Origin: DASRDE01 sp035938175
GTDB lineage: Bacteria > Vulcanimicrobiota > Vulcanimicrobiia > Vulcanimicrobiales > Vulcanimicrobiaceae
Length of the DNA stretch: 64,000 bases
Reading direction: 5' to 3'
Assembly (NCBI GenBank): GCA_035938175.1
Contig: DASZHD010000046.1
Location: forward strand, 1-64,000
Position numbers and translations under genes: made by a program. Shown one piece after another: positions 8,612 through 17,460 of the stretch. Below the pieces are notes generated by a model. That model was not told where the DNA came from. It saw only the letters and a program-made list of their open reading frames with translations, and searched no databases. The stretch's first letter is position 1. Each line of letters begins with the position of its first letter.

Positions 8612-9174
8612 AGAATCCGCGGATATGGGTTTGGATTACAATAGCGGTCGTCATCATCGGCGTCGCACTCGCGATCCGTTTCGCAAACTCCGGCGGCGTT
8701 TCGAAACAAGCGACGCGAGCGCCGATTCAAGCGCCGTTAAAAGTTGGCGACACCGCGCCGGAATTCACGGCCGTAACGAATCAAGGCTATTTCGATCTCG
8801 CCAAGACGGCCAAGCCCGTCTTTTTGGAAGTGTTTGCGACGTGGTGCCCGCACTGTCAACGCGAAACGGCAATCATCGATCAGTTGTATCAAAAGTACTC
8901 TACGCAAGTAGCGTTCGTCGCCGTCACGGGCAGCAACACCAGCATGGACGGCCAAGGCCAATCGAGCGAAGTCGACGTTTTGAACTTCGCGCAAGCGCTG
9001 CACGCGAAGTATCCATTGGCATACGACGGTTCGCTGGCGGTCGCGAACAAGTACTTGCAAGGCGGATTCCCGACGCTCGTCATCATCGGGCGCGATAAGA
9101 AGATCAGCTTTATAACCAGCGGCGAAACGCCGTTTTCGGAGTTGGACTCGGCGATTAAAGCTGCGCTGCGATAG
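8608..9174 (+). CDS. TlpA/ResA-like thiol-disulfide oxidoreductase, membrane-anchored
   Basis: 188 aa. An uncleaved or signal-anchor helix at about 6-22 (WVWITIAVVIIGVALAI) is followed by a thioredoxin fold with the active site WCPHC (about 77-81) and a cis-Pro segment GGFPTLVIIG. It acts outside the cytoplasmic membrane, probably reducing or isomerising disulfides for cytochrome or copper-site maturation. It overlaps the MauE/DoxX gene by 4 bp; MauE-like proteins commonly supply electrons to such thioredoxins. The longer in-frame ORF upstream is a read-through artefact. Confidence 0.85.
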   Translation: MKNPRIWVWITIAVVIIGVALAIRFANSGGVSKQATRAPIQAPLKVGDTAPEFTAVTNQGYFDLAKTAKPVFLEVFATWCPHCQRETAIIDQLYQKYSTQVAFVAVTGSNTSMDGQGQSSEVDVLNFAQALHAKYPLAYDGSLAVANKYLQGGFPTLVIIGRDKKISFITSGETPFSELDSAIKAALR

Positions 9175-9462
9175 CCGGTGCGACGGCAGTAACGGCGATG
9201 CTAGCGCGCTCTGGCTTCTGATGCCACGGGCAAGCCGTAGTGAAAGAATTGGACGCGGACGGTCCGGCGCCGTCGGCATTGCTGGCTTTGGACGCCCCGT
9301 CTCGCGATGACGGGATGGGAGATGGCGCGATCTGAAACCAAGCCTCCTGCTCGGCTTTTGCGCGGCCGAGCGGGCGCCTAGACCAACGACTACAACGCCG
9401 CGTTTCGTAAGTGAATTGTGGTAGAGCGTGATCCTAGAAACATTTTTTCAGATGTCTCCCGC

Positions 9463-10104
9463 TTACGGGATAACAGCCTTTATGTGCCAATCACATTCCG
9501 AGTTAACCTCAAGATAGATGTCGCCGCCATTGTGCAGGTGTGTGACGTCGCTACCGCCGCTTCCCAATTCGTTGACCGCTTCATTGGGTATACCGCTGGA
9601 GTCATAATACATGACGATGAAATTACCATGATTCTCAAAATTTGAGCAATCGTAGGTCCAATATAGATCCCAATCGTCGGGGACATTGAACCGCTGAGTA
9701 CTCTTAATTCCGCTTCCGGAAATATCAGCGACAACTTGCGCGTGATGAACTGGAGGAGGGGGTGCGGCGATTTGATGGACGGCATGTGATGATCCGCGAC
9801 TTTGTGGCCGCTCGACAACTGCAGAGTGTTGTGTTGTCGAAGGCGCTAAAGCCCCAATAATCGCAGAAATGATAACAATCGCAACAACCGTTAGACAGCC
9901 AATTGACCAACACCCTAAAGGTTTCTTCTGCTGTCCTGCAGTTTGAATTCCGGGCGCTGGAAACGAGGGGCCTGGCGTTCCAGCAGTCGGCAATACCTGC
10001 GATTGCTCGGGAGTCGTGTTGATCGGTGTATTGCGTGCTGCGCCACAACGCGAGCAGAATTGACCCTCAGGATTAAGCTGAGCACCGCACTGTTGACAAA
10101 ACAT
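9463..10104 (-). CDS. Zinc-ribbon membrane-anchored protein
   Basis: 213 aa from MFCQQCGAQL; two Met codons further upstream are less likely. The N-terminus is a zinc ribbon with two CxxC knuckles (CQQC and CSRC, residues 3-20). A Pro/Thr/Gln linker follows, then one transmembrane helix (about 72-90, CLTVVAIVIISAIIGAL) and an extracytoplasmic beta-rich domain ending in ECDWHIKAV. This zinc-ribbon / linker / TM / domain layout is widespread and uncharacterised. GC and codon use are lower than in surrounding genes, suggesting acquisition. Confidence 0.7.
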   Translation of the reverse strand: MFCQQCGAQLNPEGQFCSRCGAARNTPINTTPEQSQVLPTAGTPGPSFPAPGIQTAGQQKKPLGCWSIGCLTVVAIVIISAIIGALAPSTTQHSAVVERPQSRGSSHAVHQIAAPPPPVHHAQVVADISGSGIKSTQRFNVPDDWDLYWTYDCSNFENHGNFIVMYYDSSGIPNEAVNELGSGGSDVTHLHNGGDIYLEVNSECDWHIKAVIP

Positions 10105-10350
10105 CAGTGGACGAACTCGCATCGATTCAATGTTGGCATACTAACAAGGCCTAGGAATTGCTCTTGAACTATTTAGGGCTCCTTTGTGGTCGCTCTGCAA
10201 CTTGAAAAACCGCGCCGAAACTCCTTTCTCGAAAATGCGACAAAATGCCTCATGGAAAGCCATGGTTCATTCGGACCATTGCGACGGGTGTATACAGTCG
10301 CCGCCCAAAAAGAGCGATAAAGAAGCCGCCAGAAAAGGAGTACAGAGCCT

Positions 10351-10533
10351 ATGCTACCGGAAATCGGATTGATAGTTGCAATCTACACAGTCGTTCGATT
10401 TATCCAATTCATTTCGGACCGAGCCGGCCATCCAATAGTCAAAGTAGTTTCCGGACTCGGACTGATCGCTACATTGTTTCTTGCATACGCGCTTGTGAGC
10501 TCTGGTTCACACATGCCCAATCCCGCTCCATAG
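10351..10533 (+). CDS. Small membrane protein, two helices
   Basis: 60 aa from ATG with AAAGGAG about 10 nt upstream. Two hydrophobic stretches (about 5-20 and 33-50) suggest a hairpin membrane protein. Family not recognised. It lies in the same low-GC patch as the zinc-ribbon gene. Confidence 0.45.
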   Translation: MLPEIGLIVAIYTVVRFIQFISDRAGHPIVKVVSGLGLIATLFLAYALVSSGSHMPNPAP

Positions 10534-10767
10534 TCGTCTAGACGTAGTGGACTGGTGACCAGGCGCACCAATCTCGAAGACCGCGAGGACACTCGCGCGG
10601 CCCGAGTGAGGAAAGGTGAAATTCAAGGAGTTCGGCAGAACGGCGTGCATTTCGTAATGGCGATTGAACAACTCATGGGCGCTCGACATTCTTAGATGAC
10701 CGTAATGTGCAATACTAACCGATTGGAAATCCGCATCGCCGACGCGACGCTTTACGTCACTTGCTTG

Positions 10768-10971
10768 CTATCGCGTGAGTGGTCGCGTGCGCCATGCCAT
10801 GGCGGTGGCGAGAGCAATGCCCATGGTCCCACCCAAACCTACGGCACCGATAACGTCCGTCGTTCGAAAGTTGCCGTTTGCACCGGATGCCAAACCTACC
10901 ACTAAACCGGCGAGCGCGGCACAGCCAAAGATGCAACCGCCGATTAGGAGTAAACGCCCACTACCCGACAT
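10768..10971 (-). CDS. Small Gly/Ala-rich membrane protein
   Basis: 67 aa with two strongly hydrophobic, Gly-rich helices (LLLIGGCIFGCAALAGLVVG, and DVIGAVGLGGTMGIALATAM). Its amino-acid make-up is typical of a membrane protein, whereas the overlapping plus-strand frame looks like its shadow. Function unknown. Confidence 0.45.
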   Translation of the reverse strand: MSGSGRLLLIGGCIFGCAALAGLVVGLASGANGNFRTTDVIGAVGLGGTMGIALATAMAWRTRPLTR

Positions 10972-11030
10972 GGTTTATGCGACCTCCGCTTTAACAGCTG
11001 TGACGATCGATTTCACACAATAGGACGATG

Positions 11031-11140
11031 CCCCTTCGATTCCTCCGGTGGTTCGATGCGCGAGCACGACGAGTTATGCCCTTCGATTCCTCAGGGTGCT
11101 TCGATACCTCAGCATGACAGGCGATTCCTCACCATGACAA
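11031..11140. repeat. Palindromic repeat element, partial copy (B)
   Basis: It contains the right-arm motif CCTTCGATTCCTCAGGGTGC followed by TTCGATACCTCAGCATGACA, preceded by a decayed second copy of the same arm and followed by a short CCTCACCATGACAA unit. The inverted core of the full-length copies is absent. It sits just downstream of the stop codon of the minus-strand His-rich protein. Confidence 0.75.
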
Positions 11141-11147
11141 GTGGAGG

Positions 11148-11927
11148 CTATTCGCCCGCTGGAATGATGTACGTCGGCGGCGGAACGACCGGCTCTCCTA
11201 CTTCGAGCACGATCCCCTGATGCGCGCGTAGCGGAATTGCGCGCAGATCGCCGTCGTACGGCTGCCCGTTCACAAATGCGGTTACTTTGCCTTTGAACGG
11301 CCCTACTTGATCGCGGCTGAGCGGCTGTCCCCAGATGTCGAAGAACATGCCCACCGTGTACGGACCGCCGTTGGGTGCGTTGACGTCGCCGGCTTCAATG
11401 TGAATGATGCCGCTGGCATCATGCGTGTGCAGCCAGTACAAACAGCTGCCGTTCGGCGAGAGCGGCTGTAGCGCAAAGCCGATATACGGCGGAATCTGCA
11501 AAGGCGAACCGTCGACCATGATCGCGAGGTGGCTGTGAACGTGCAGTTGGACCGCCTCGGTCGTGGCGCATGGAATGCCGTCGACGAGCTGTCCGTGTCC
11601 GCCGCTTGCGGTGTCGGGCAGAATGCCCTTTTGCGGATTCGGCGTCGGTAATCCGAAAATGGGTTTTCCGACGGGCTGGCCGTTCACGAGCGCGATCGGT
11701 TTGGTCGTCGGCTGCGGTCCCGGCGTCGGCGTGGAATAGTCGAACGCCAGCGCTTTCGCGCGAGTCTGATTCGAAATGAAATTGGATATGCCGAAGCCGG
11801 CGAGCACGAGCACGATCACGATGGCGAACCCGATGTAGATCGGCGTCATGGGATCGCGTTTGGCGGGCGGCGGCGTCGCGCCGCCGCGCGTGGTTCTGCG
11901 GCGCTCTGCGCGGCTTGGCTGGCTCAT
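11148..11927 (-). CDS. Membrane-anchored His-rich extracytoplasmic protein (HxHxH / LHTHD family)
   Basis: 259 aa. A basic N-terminus and one transmembrane helix (about 28-50) are followed by a Pro/Thr linker and a beta-rich domain. The domain carries LHVHSHLAI (about 127-135) and LHTHDASGIIHIE (about 166-178), histidines spaced as if to bind a metal, then FFDIWGQPLS and AFVNGQPY strands. It is clearly a paralogue of the lipoprotein at 19.34-20.38 kb. I know this pattern only from uncharacterised proteins. It begins 7 bp after hldD, so the two are likely co-transcribed. Copper or other metal binding is inference from the histidines and the neighbouring oxidase genes. Confidence 0.7.
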   Translation of the reverse strand: MSQPSRAERRRTTRGGATPPPAKRDPMTPIYIGFAIVIVLVLAGFGISNFISNQTRAKALAFDYSTPTPGPQPTTKPIALVNGQPVGKPIFGLPTPNPQKGILPDTASGGHGQLVDGIPCATTEAVQLHVHSHLAIMVDGSPLQIPPYIGFALQPLSPNGSCLYWLHTHDASGIIHIEAGDVNAPNGGPYTVGMFFDIWGQPLSRDQVGPFKGKVTAFVNGQPYDGDLRAIPLRAHQGIVLEVGEPVVPPPTYIIPAGE

Positions 11928-11934
11928 GCGCCCG

Positions 11935-12954
11935 TTAGTTGACTGCGCCGGACATCGATGCCTGCGGGTCCAGCCGGCGATCCGGGATGAGATAGTTGCG
12001 GACGTAATCGTCCACGGCGTCCGCGAGCGGCGTAATGGGCGCTGCGTATCCGGCTCGGCGCAGCCGGTCGATCGTCGCGCACGTGCAATATTGATATTTG
12101 TCGCGCAGCGTCACCGGCATGTCGATGAACTCGATGCGCTCGGGCACGTCCATGGCGCGGAAGATCGGGCGGACCAAATCCAGCCACGTGTGCGGCGCGC
12201 CCGCACCCACGTTGTACAGACCGTACGCCTCGGACTGCGCGAGATGGAGCGTCATTGCGACCGCGTCCTTGACGTAGAGAAAATCGCGCTGCTGCTCGCC
12301 GTCGCGATACTCGCAACGATGGCTCTTGAATAGCCGGATGCCGCCGTTCTCGCGGATTTGATAGAACGCTTTGTCCACGAGACTGCGCATGTCGCCTTTG
12401 TGGTGCTCGTTGGGGCCGAAGATGTTGAAGTACTTCAGGCCGGTAATGCGATCCAGAAGGCCTTCGTCGCGGGCATATAAATCGAAACGGTGCTTCGAGT
12501 ACGCGTACATGTTCAGCGGCCGCAGCGCATCCAAATCACCGTCGTCGCGCAGATCGCGTTCTAATCCGCCGTACGTCGCGGCAGACGATGCATAGACGAA
12601 GCGGACTCCTTGCGTAACGCTCCAGCGCGCGAGCTGTTTGGTGTACTCGTAGTTGTTGCGCATCAGGTACGCGGCGTCGTTTTCGGTGGTGCTGGAGCAG
12701 GCACCCAAATGCAGGATCGTCGAGATGCCCGCGAGTGCGGGCGCGTTGGCTTGTACGAGCGCGAGAAAATCGTCCGCGTCTTGATAGTCGCGGTAGCGAA
12801 GCGGCACCAGGTTTTTCCATTTTTCCGTCGTGTCGAGACGGTCGACCACCAAGATGTTGTCGATGCCGCGCAGATTCAACGCCCAAACGAGCGCGCTGCC
12901 GATGAAACCGGCTCCGCCCGTGACGACGATCCGGCCCTGATTGAGCTGATGCAT
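11935..12954 (-). CDS. hldD: ADP-L-glycero-D-manno-heptose 6-epimerase
   Basis: 339 aa, short-chain dehydrogenase/epimerase fold. The NAD(P)-binding motif is TGGAGFIGS (about 12-20), the serine region is YASSAATYG and the catalytic YxxxK is YAYSK (about 178-182). FNIFGPNEHHKGDMRS is characteristic of the heptose epimerase rather than of UDP-galactose epimerases. The enzyme converts ADP-D-glycero- to ADP-L-glycero-manno-heptose for LPS inner core, supporting a diderm envelope. It is followed at 7 bp by the His-rich membrane protein. Confidence 0.92.
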   Translation of the reverse strand: MHQLNQGRIVVTGGAGFIGSALVWALNLRGIDNILVVDRLDTTEKWKNLVPLRYRDYQDADDFLALVQANAPALAGISTILHLGACSSTTENDAAYLMRNNYEYTKQLARWSVTQGVRFVYASSAATYGGLERDLRDDGDLDALRPLNMYAYSKHRFDLYARDEGLLDRITGLKYFNIFGPNEHHKGDMRSLVDKAFYQIRENGGIRLFKSHRCEYRDGEQQRDFLYVKDAVAMTLHLAQSEAYGLYNVGAGAPHTWLDLVRPIFRAMDVPERIEFIDMPVTLRDKYQYCTCATIDRLRRAGYAAPITPLADAVDDYVRNYLIPDRRLDPQASMSGAVN

Positions 12955-12977
12955 ATTCCGGGGCGCAACGTTCCGGA

Positions 12978-13010
12978 TAAGGCGGCGGACAATCCTGCCC
13001 GCCGCCTTAC
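12978..13010 (-). terminator. GC-rich hairpin after the TonB-receptor gene
   Basis: AAGGCGGCGG (12979-12988) and CCGCCGCCTT (12999-13008) form a 10-bp stem in the short gap between the receptor gene's stop and hldD. There is no clear T-tract on the minus strand, so it could be a terminator-like or mRNA-stabilising hairpin. Confidence 0.45.
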
Positions 13011-13018
13011 CAGGCGTC

Positions 13019-15445
13019 TTAGAGCGGCGCCGTCATGCGGAACAGAATGCTCGCGCCTTGCGAGTACTGCGTCGTGTTGAAGCCGTTCGCGATCTTGATG
13101 ATGTAGCGATCGTTGAACAGATTCTGCACGTCCAGATCGAAGCCGACGCTCTTATCGCCGTTTCGGCCCGGATCGCGGCCGATCGAGAAGTCGGCAGTCA
13201 GGTGGGTGGGCAGCGTTCCGCTGAAGCCCACGGGTTGACCGTCCACGAAGCCCTCGAAATTCACCGGATACCCCGTGCCGTATTCGCCTTGCAGCGTCGC
13301 AAAGTACGCCTTGCGATCGCCGAAGCGGTGCGTGAACGCGGCATTCACCGCCACGGCCTGGCTGTGATCTTCCGGCGCGAGCTGACCGATGAGTTCCTGC
13401 GTCGTGCCGCCCGAGGAACCCGGCGGGAAGAGGAACGTCGATCCGGAGATTCCGGCCGCCAGCGATTGCGACCACGTCCCCGACAAGAACCACGAATCCG
13501 AATCCGGCAGCGTTTCTTGCAGGCGCAGTTCGGTGCCGTGCGCGCGGCCGATCGAGTTATTGAACACGGCGAAGAGCGGCGTGTTCAGCAACTGCGTGGT
13601 GTCGAGCACGTTGCTGACGTTACGATTCCACTGGTTCAGATACCCGGTGAAACGCGGCGAGAACGTGTGCGCGAGGCCGAACTCCGAGTAAGAATCCGTT
13701 TCGGGTTTCAGATCGTACACCGGCAGCGTGGAGCACCCTTGCAGCACGACGCAGGCGTTTCGCACGTCTTCGAGCTGCGGCGCAGCGTAGAAGCGTCCGT
13801 AGTACGCGTGTACGACGTTCTTGGAGTCCGCAGCGTAATTCACGCCGATACGCGGGCTGATTTGATCGCCGCCGACGTATCCCGTCGAGTGATCGTAGCG
13901 AACGCCGTAGCTGAACGAGAGCTGTTGCGACGGAGTCCATTTGTCTTCCGCGTAGATTCCCACTTGCGTGCCGGCTTGGTCTTGCCCCGTCGTGTTCAGC
14001 GACAGCGACGTGGGTGGCGGCAGCGGATAAGTTCCGGTCAACGTCGCGCAGCTGGGATCGTAGCACGCGAACGTCTGCGAGGCTTTGAAGATCTCGCGGC
14101 TGGCGTCGACGCCGACTTTGAACGCGTGATGCTGCGTCGCGCGGAACTGCGATGCGCGCAGACCGACGTAGTTCGCCACACGATCTTGACTCAGGCCGAT
14201 TCCGCTTTGATAGGCCGTCGCGTTCGGATTAGTGCAGAACGAGGGAACCGGATTCAAATTACCGCACGGCCCCAGATTCTGGAGCGCGAGCACGTCGTTC
14301 GGCAGATCGCCGGCGTACGCAATGCGCGTGTAGCGCACCCACGGAATCAGTTGGAAGATTCCGTTGCCGTCTTTGGACGCGGAGGTAAAGTTCAAACTGG
14401 CGTAGCGGTCGTATTCGCGCTGCACGTCATCCGTTCCGGGAACCGCGAAAATGGGATTCGTCGCGTCGTTAGGATTCGTGTTGATCGGAATTTGGAACTG
14501 CGCGAGCTGATTCGAAAAGTCGAACGCCAGCGACTGCCGGTCGTTGAAGGTGGTGATCGTGCGCAGGAATTCGTCCGCCTGCGAGGAGTTGTCGTGACTT
14601 TGCACGATCGTCGGCGAATCGAGGCCGCGATCGGAGACTTGCGTGTTGGCGTTGAGGAACACTTCGGTCTTGCCGATCCTGGCGGCGTTGTCGAAGCTCT
14701 CCAGCAATTGCCCGTAGTTGCCGCTGCCGGCCGTGAAGTAACTTTGATAGGGAACGGTGAGATCGCTCGCGCGGTTGCTGATGATATTCACGACCGCGCC
14801 CTGGCGGCTGCCGCCGTACTCCGCCGGCATTGCGCCGGTGAACACTTCGAGCGAATCGATGTTCTTGGGGTCGAGAAGTTCCGCGAAGTTGGAACTGGTC
14901 GCCTGCGGCAGCGGCGCGCCGTCGATCTCGTACGTTACGCCGTGAAAACCATGCGCAACCGGTTCGTTATACGAGAATTTCACGATGCCGGGCATCGTTT
15001 CGATGAGACTGTTCAAACTATTGTTTGCCGGCAGCGCCGCAATTTGCTGGCGCGTAACGTTGTTCACCGATACGGGGGTACCGGTAACGCCGGCGTGCGC
15101 GGTTACCTGCGCGCTGGCGATCGTCTTGACTTGACCCAGCGCGACGTTGAGCGTAAGCACCTGATCCGAAGCGACTTGGATCTGCTGGGATTGCTGCGGT
15201 ACGCCGGGATACGACGCGGTCAGCGTATACGTACCGAACGGCACTTGCGAGAATACGTACGCACCCGTGTTGTCGGTCGTGCGTGAGAGCGTAGACCCCT
15301 CGCCGGTCAGCGTTACGGACGCGCCCGCGACGGGCTTACCGCTGACGGTAACCGTTCCGCGTACCAATCCGGTAGTTGCGGCGAATGCCGGGACGGCTAT
15401 GAATGTGATGAACGCGGCAAGCAGTGCCGCAAGAATTCGAGACAT
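13019..15445 (-). CDS. TonB-dependent outer-membrane receptor with N-terminal carboxypeptidase-regulatory-like domain
   Basis: 808 aa. A signal peptide (1-22) precedes a beta-sandwich domain of the CarboxypepD_reg type (about 25-100: VRGTVTVSGKPVAGASVTL). A plug domain follows (GTPVSVNNVTRQQI, and EVFTGAMPAEYGGSRQGAVVN), then a 22-stranded barrel with long loops. The last residue pattern (SILFRMTAPL) has an aromatic-containing beta signal rather than a perfect terminal Phe. It imports an unidentified substrate, perhaps a metal chelate. It is the last gene of the cytochrome-porin / oxidase operon. Confidence 0.88.
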   Translation of the reverse strand: MSRILAALLAAFITFIAVPAFAATTGLVRGTVTVSGKPVAGASVTLTGEGSTLSRTTDNTGAYVFSQVPFGTYTLTASYPGVPQQSQQIQVASDQVLTLNVALGQVKTIASAQVTAHAGVTGTPVSVNNVTRQQIAALPANNSLNSLIETMPGIVKFSYNEPVAHGFHGVTYEIDGAPLPQATSSNFAELLDPKNIDSLEVFTGAMPAEYGGSRQGAVVNIISNRASDLTVPYQSYFTAGSGNYGQLLESFDNAARIGKTEVFLNANTQVSDRGLDSPTIVQSHDNSSQADEFLRTITTFNDRQSLAFDFSNQLAQFQIPINTNPNDATNPIFAVPGTDDVQREYDRYASLNFTSASKDGNGIFQLIPWVRYTRIAYAGDLPNDVLALQNLGPCGNLNPVPSFCTNPNATAYQSGIGLSQDRVANYVGLRASQFRATQHHAFKVGVDASREIFKASQTFACYDPSCATLTGTYPLPPPTSLSLNTTGQDQAGTQVGIYAEDKWTPSQQLSFSYGVRYDHSTGYVGGDQISPRIGVNYAADSKNVVHAYYGRFYAAPQLEDVRNACVVLQGCSTLPVYDLKPETDSYSEFGLAHTFSPRFTGYLNQWNRNVSNVLDTTQLLNTPLFAVFNNSIGRAHGTELRLQETLPDSDSWFLSGTWSQSLAAGISGSTFLFPPGSSGGTTQELIGQLAPEDHSQAVAVNAAFTHRFGDRKAYFATLQGEYGTGYPVNFEGFVDGQPVGFSGTLPTHLTADFSIGRDPGRNGDKSVGFDLDVQNLFNDRYIIKIANGFNTTQYSQGASILFRMTAPL

Positions 15446-15508
15446 GAATCTTTCCTTAAACGCAGTGAGATGGAAACGGAGAAAAGCGTCCGGATGGACG
15501 CAGCGCGT

Positions 15509-16015
15509 TTAAGCGAAAGCCGGCGGAGGCCGGGAGAAGAGCCGAAGTGTGTGCGCGGTGGAACGCGAGGGCGCACACGTGTATGGAGCGCGAGAAGCCT
15601 GCCGTGGCGCAGGCGAAAAGACGCCTGTCAGAACTGCGACGATCGCGGCAAACGTTTGCGCGAATGCGAGCAACACGACGCGCACCAGCCAGGACGCGAA
15701 CGCGACCGCAACGGCCGCCGCTAAAAATGAAACGGCGTGAGACTGCTCGCACAGCTCGATGCCGGCAAACCATGCTGCCGCGCCGCCCGTCATCGCGAGC
15801 AGATGGATCCGCGGCGATTTCCAGCGGCGAACCGCAGCAACGGCGGCCAAAAGCGTGGCGAAGAATGCGAACGACGTGCCGAGCGAGAGCGCGGCACCGT
15901 GCAAGGACCCGGCGAGCGTATGCTCGTTGCCGAACAACAGGACGTGCGCGAGCAGCGCTGCGGGCAATCCCAGCAACGCGGCGTAGCCGAACTTCCTGAT
16001 GCTCGTCACTATCAC
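15509..16015 (-). CDS. Inner-membrane protein, about four helices
   Basis: 168 aa. Hydrophobic segments occur at about 10-27, 40-62, 72-88 and 95-130, followed by a Pro/Arg/Ser-rich C-terminal tail. His residues in LAHVLLFGNEHTLAG and HLLAMTGG are possible ligands. Its ATG overlaps the stop of the multicopper oxidase by 4 bp, so it belongs to the same operon. The family is not recognised; a membrane partner for electron transfer or metal movement is only a guess. Confidence 0.6.
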   Translation of the reverse strand: MIVTSIRKFGYAALLGLPAALLAHVLLFGNEHTLAGSLHGAALSLGTSFAFFATLLAAVAAVRRWKSPRIHLLAMTGGAAAWFAGIELCEQSHAVSFLAAAVAVAFASWLVRVVLLAFAQTFAAIVAVLTGVFSPAPRQASRAPYTCAPSRSTAHTLRLFSRPPPAFA

Positions 16016-17460
16016 GAGCGGTAAACGACCTCGGTTCGCATCCCGTCCATCATATGTATCTCGTTATGGCAATGCAACAGCCACCGTCCGGGCGGTGAAT
16101 CCGCCGTAAAATGCCATGTTGCTGTCCCTCCATGCGCCCGCACCAGGGCCGTGTCCTTGGGGAGCGGCCTAAGCAGCGGTTTGCCGTCCACGCTCGTTAA
16201 ACGAAAAACATGCCCGTGCAGATGCATCGGATGGTCCATATCCGTCGTGTTCTTGAAATGAATCGTCACGGCGTCGCCGCGTGTGACGAAAATCTTCGGG
16301 GTGTGCGGATACGTTTTGCCGTTTATCGTCCACGCGTTGCTGCCGTAGGCGCCGCCCCCAAGTGTAAAGTTGTAGTCATGCTGAGGCGTCTTGTCATGCT
16401 GAGGCATCGAAGCACCCTGAGGCATCGAAGGGCCAACTCCCCCCGCCCCCTCGTACGTAAAGAACTCAACGCCTTCCAGGGTTTGCGGGCTCGCGGCGGG
16501 CGCCGCATTTTCGAAGCCCTCGGTATAAACGACGGCCGCCTGCTGATACGCGGTCGGTTCGCTGGAGAGACCTTGCAATAGCCAAGCACCGGGTTTTTGT
16601 ACTTCGAACCACGCGTCGTACCGTTCGGCGACGCCTATACGCAACGCATCGACCGTCACGGGCGCTTCAAGACGGTTCCCGTCCGTGTGCGTTACGGTCA
16701 GACGATGATCGGCCAGACGCACGTAACGCGTCTGCGTCGGGTTCGCATTGAGAACGCGCAAGCGCACGCGCTGTCCGACTTTCACGGGAAGTTTTTGCGT
16801 TGCCGGATACGACCGGCCGTTGATGCAATGCGCGACGTACGCAACTTCGTCGCCCATTTTATCGTTGGGCTCCATCTCGCGCATTTCCGGAGAACCGATA
16901 GGATCCACCATCGGCGCGCCGCTTACGCCCATCATCGCCTGCTCGATCGTCGGCAAATTCGGCACGTCGTGAAAGACGAGCGCAAACTCCGCGTCGTAGT
17001 GCTCGTCGTTCGGATCTTCCACGACGATCAATCCGAAGAGCCCGCGCGGCAAGCCGCCGCCCACGTGATCGTGATACCAGCGCGTTCCGGCCGGCTGCGC
17101 GACGAAATCGTACAGAAACGAATCGCCGCTGGGCACCGGCGCCTGCGTAATATCTTCAACGCCGTCCATGCGGTTCGGAAGAATCATTCCGTGCCAGTGA
17201 ACCGTAGCCGGTTTGCCGCTGGAGTTCACGAATTTCGCGCGCAACCGCTGCCCTTGCGCGACGCGAATGACCGGCCCCGGAATGCTGCCGTTGAACGCGA
17301 GGAGCGGATACTGCATGCCCGGCGCCGGCGAAAATGCAATCGGTGCTGCGGTTAGCGTGTAGTCCAGCGTGTCTTCGGCCAGCGCCCGCGCCGGCAGCCG
17401 CGGTACTGCGAGCGCGGCCATCACGCCCGCACTTCGCGCCAAGAAGACGCTGCGGCGCAT
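16012..17460 (-). CDS. Multicopper oxidase (laccase/CopA-like)
   Basis: 482 aa from ATG 17460, giving an RR-containing signal peptide (MRRSVFLARSAG) consistent with Tat export. The longer ORF adds implausible sequence. All four copper motifs are present: HWHGM (88-92), WYHDHV, HPMHLHGH (about 410-417) and HCHNEIHMMDGM (about 463-474), giving type 1, 2 and 3 copper sites. The enzyme oxidises a substrate (Cu(I), Fe(II), Mn(II) or phenolics) with reduction of O2 to water. Residues 344-362 (PSMPQGASMPQHDK and flanks) are an in-frame insertion of the genomic palindromic repeat, lying between cupredoxin domains. Its start overlaps the stop of the cytochrome-porin gene (TAATG). Confidence 0.92.
   Translation of the reverse strand: MRRSVFLARSAGVMAALAVPRLPARALAEDTLDYTLTAAPIAFSPAPGMQYPLLAFNGSIPGPVIRVAQGQRLRAKFVNSSGKPATVHWHGMILPNRMDGVEDITQAPVPSGDSFLYDFVAQPAGTRWYHDHVGGGLPRGLFGLIVVEDPNDEHYDAEFALVFHDVPNLPTIEQAMMGVSGAPMVDPIGSPEMREMEPNDKMGDEVAYVAHCINGRSYPATQKLPVKVGQRVRLRVLNANPTQTRYVRLADHRLTVTHTDGNRLEAPVTVDALRIGVAERYDAWFEVQKPGAWLLQGLSSEPTAYQQAAVVYTEGFENAAPAASPQTLEGVEFFTYEGAGGVGPSMPQGASMPQHDKTPQHDYNFTLGGGAYGSNAWTINGKTYPHTPKIFVTRGDAVTIHFKNTTDMDHPMHLHGHVFRLTSVDGKPLLRPLPKDTALVRAHGGTATWHFTADSPPGRWLLHCHNEIHMMDGMRTEVVYRS
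16375..16431 (-). repeat. Palindromic repeat element inserted in frame within the multicopper oxidase gene (copy C)
   Basis: These 57 bp (19 codons) match the arm of the intergenic repeats: on the plus strand GTCATGCTGAGGC..., then GAGGCATCGAAGCACCCTGA and GGCATCGAAGG. In the gene's sense it reads PSMPQGASMPQHDKTPQHD. The length is a multiple of three and the frame stays open on both sides. Confidence 0.88.

Noticed and set aside
13058..15286. 742-codon frame opposite the TonB receptor gene
   Set aside because: Antisense shadow typical of high-GC DNA: Arg/Val/Glu-rich, no motifs, while the opposite strand encodes a clear receptor.
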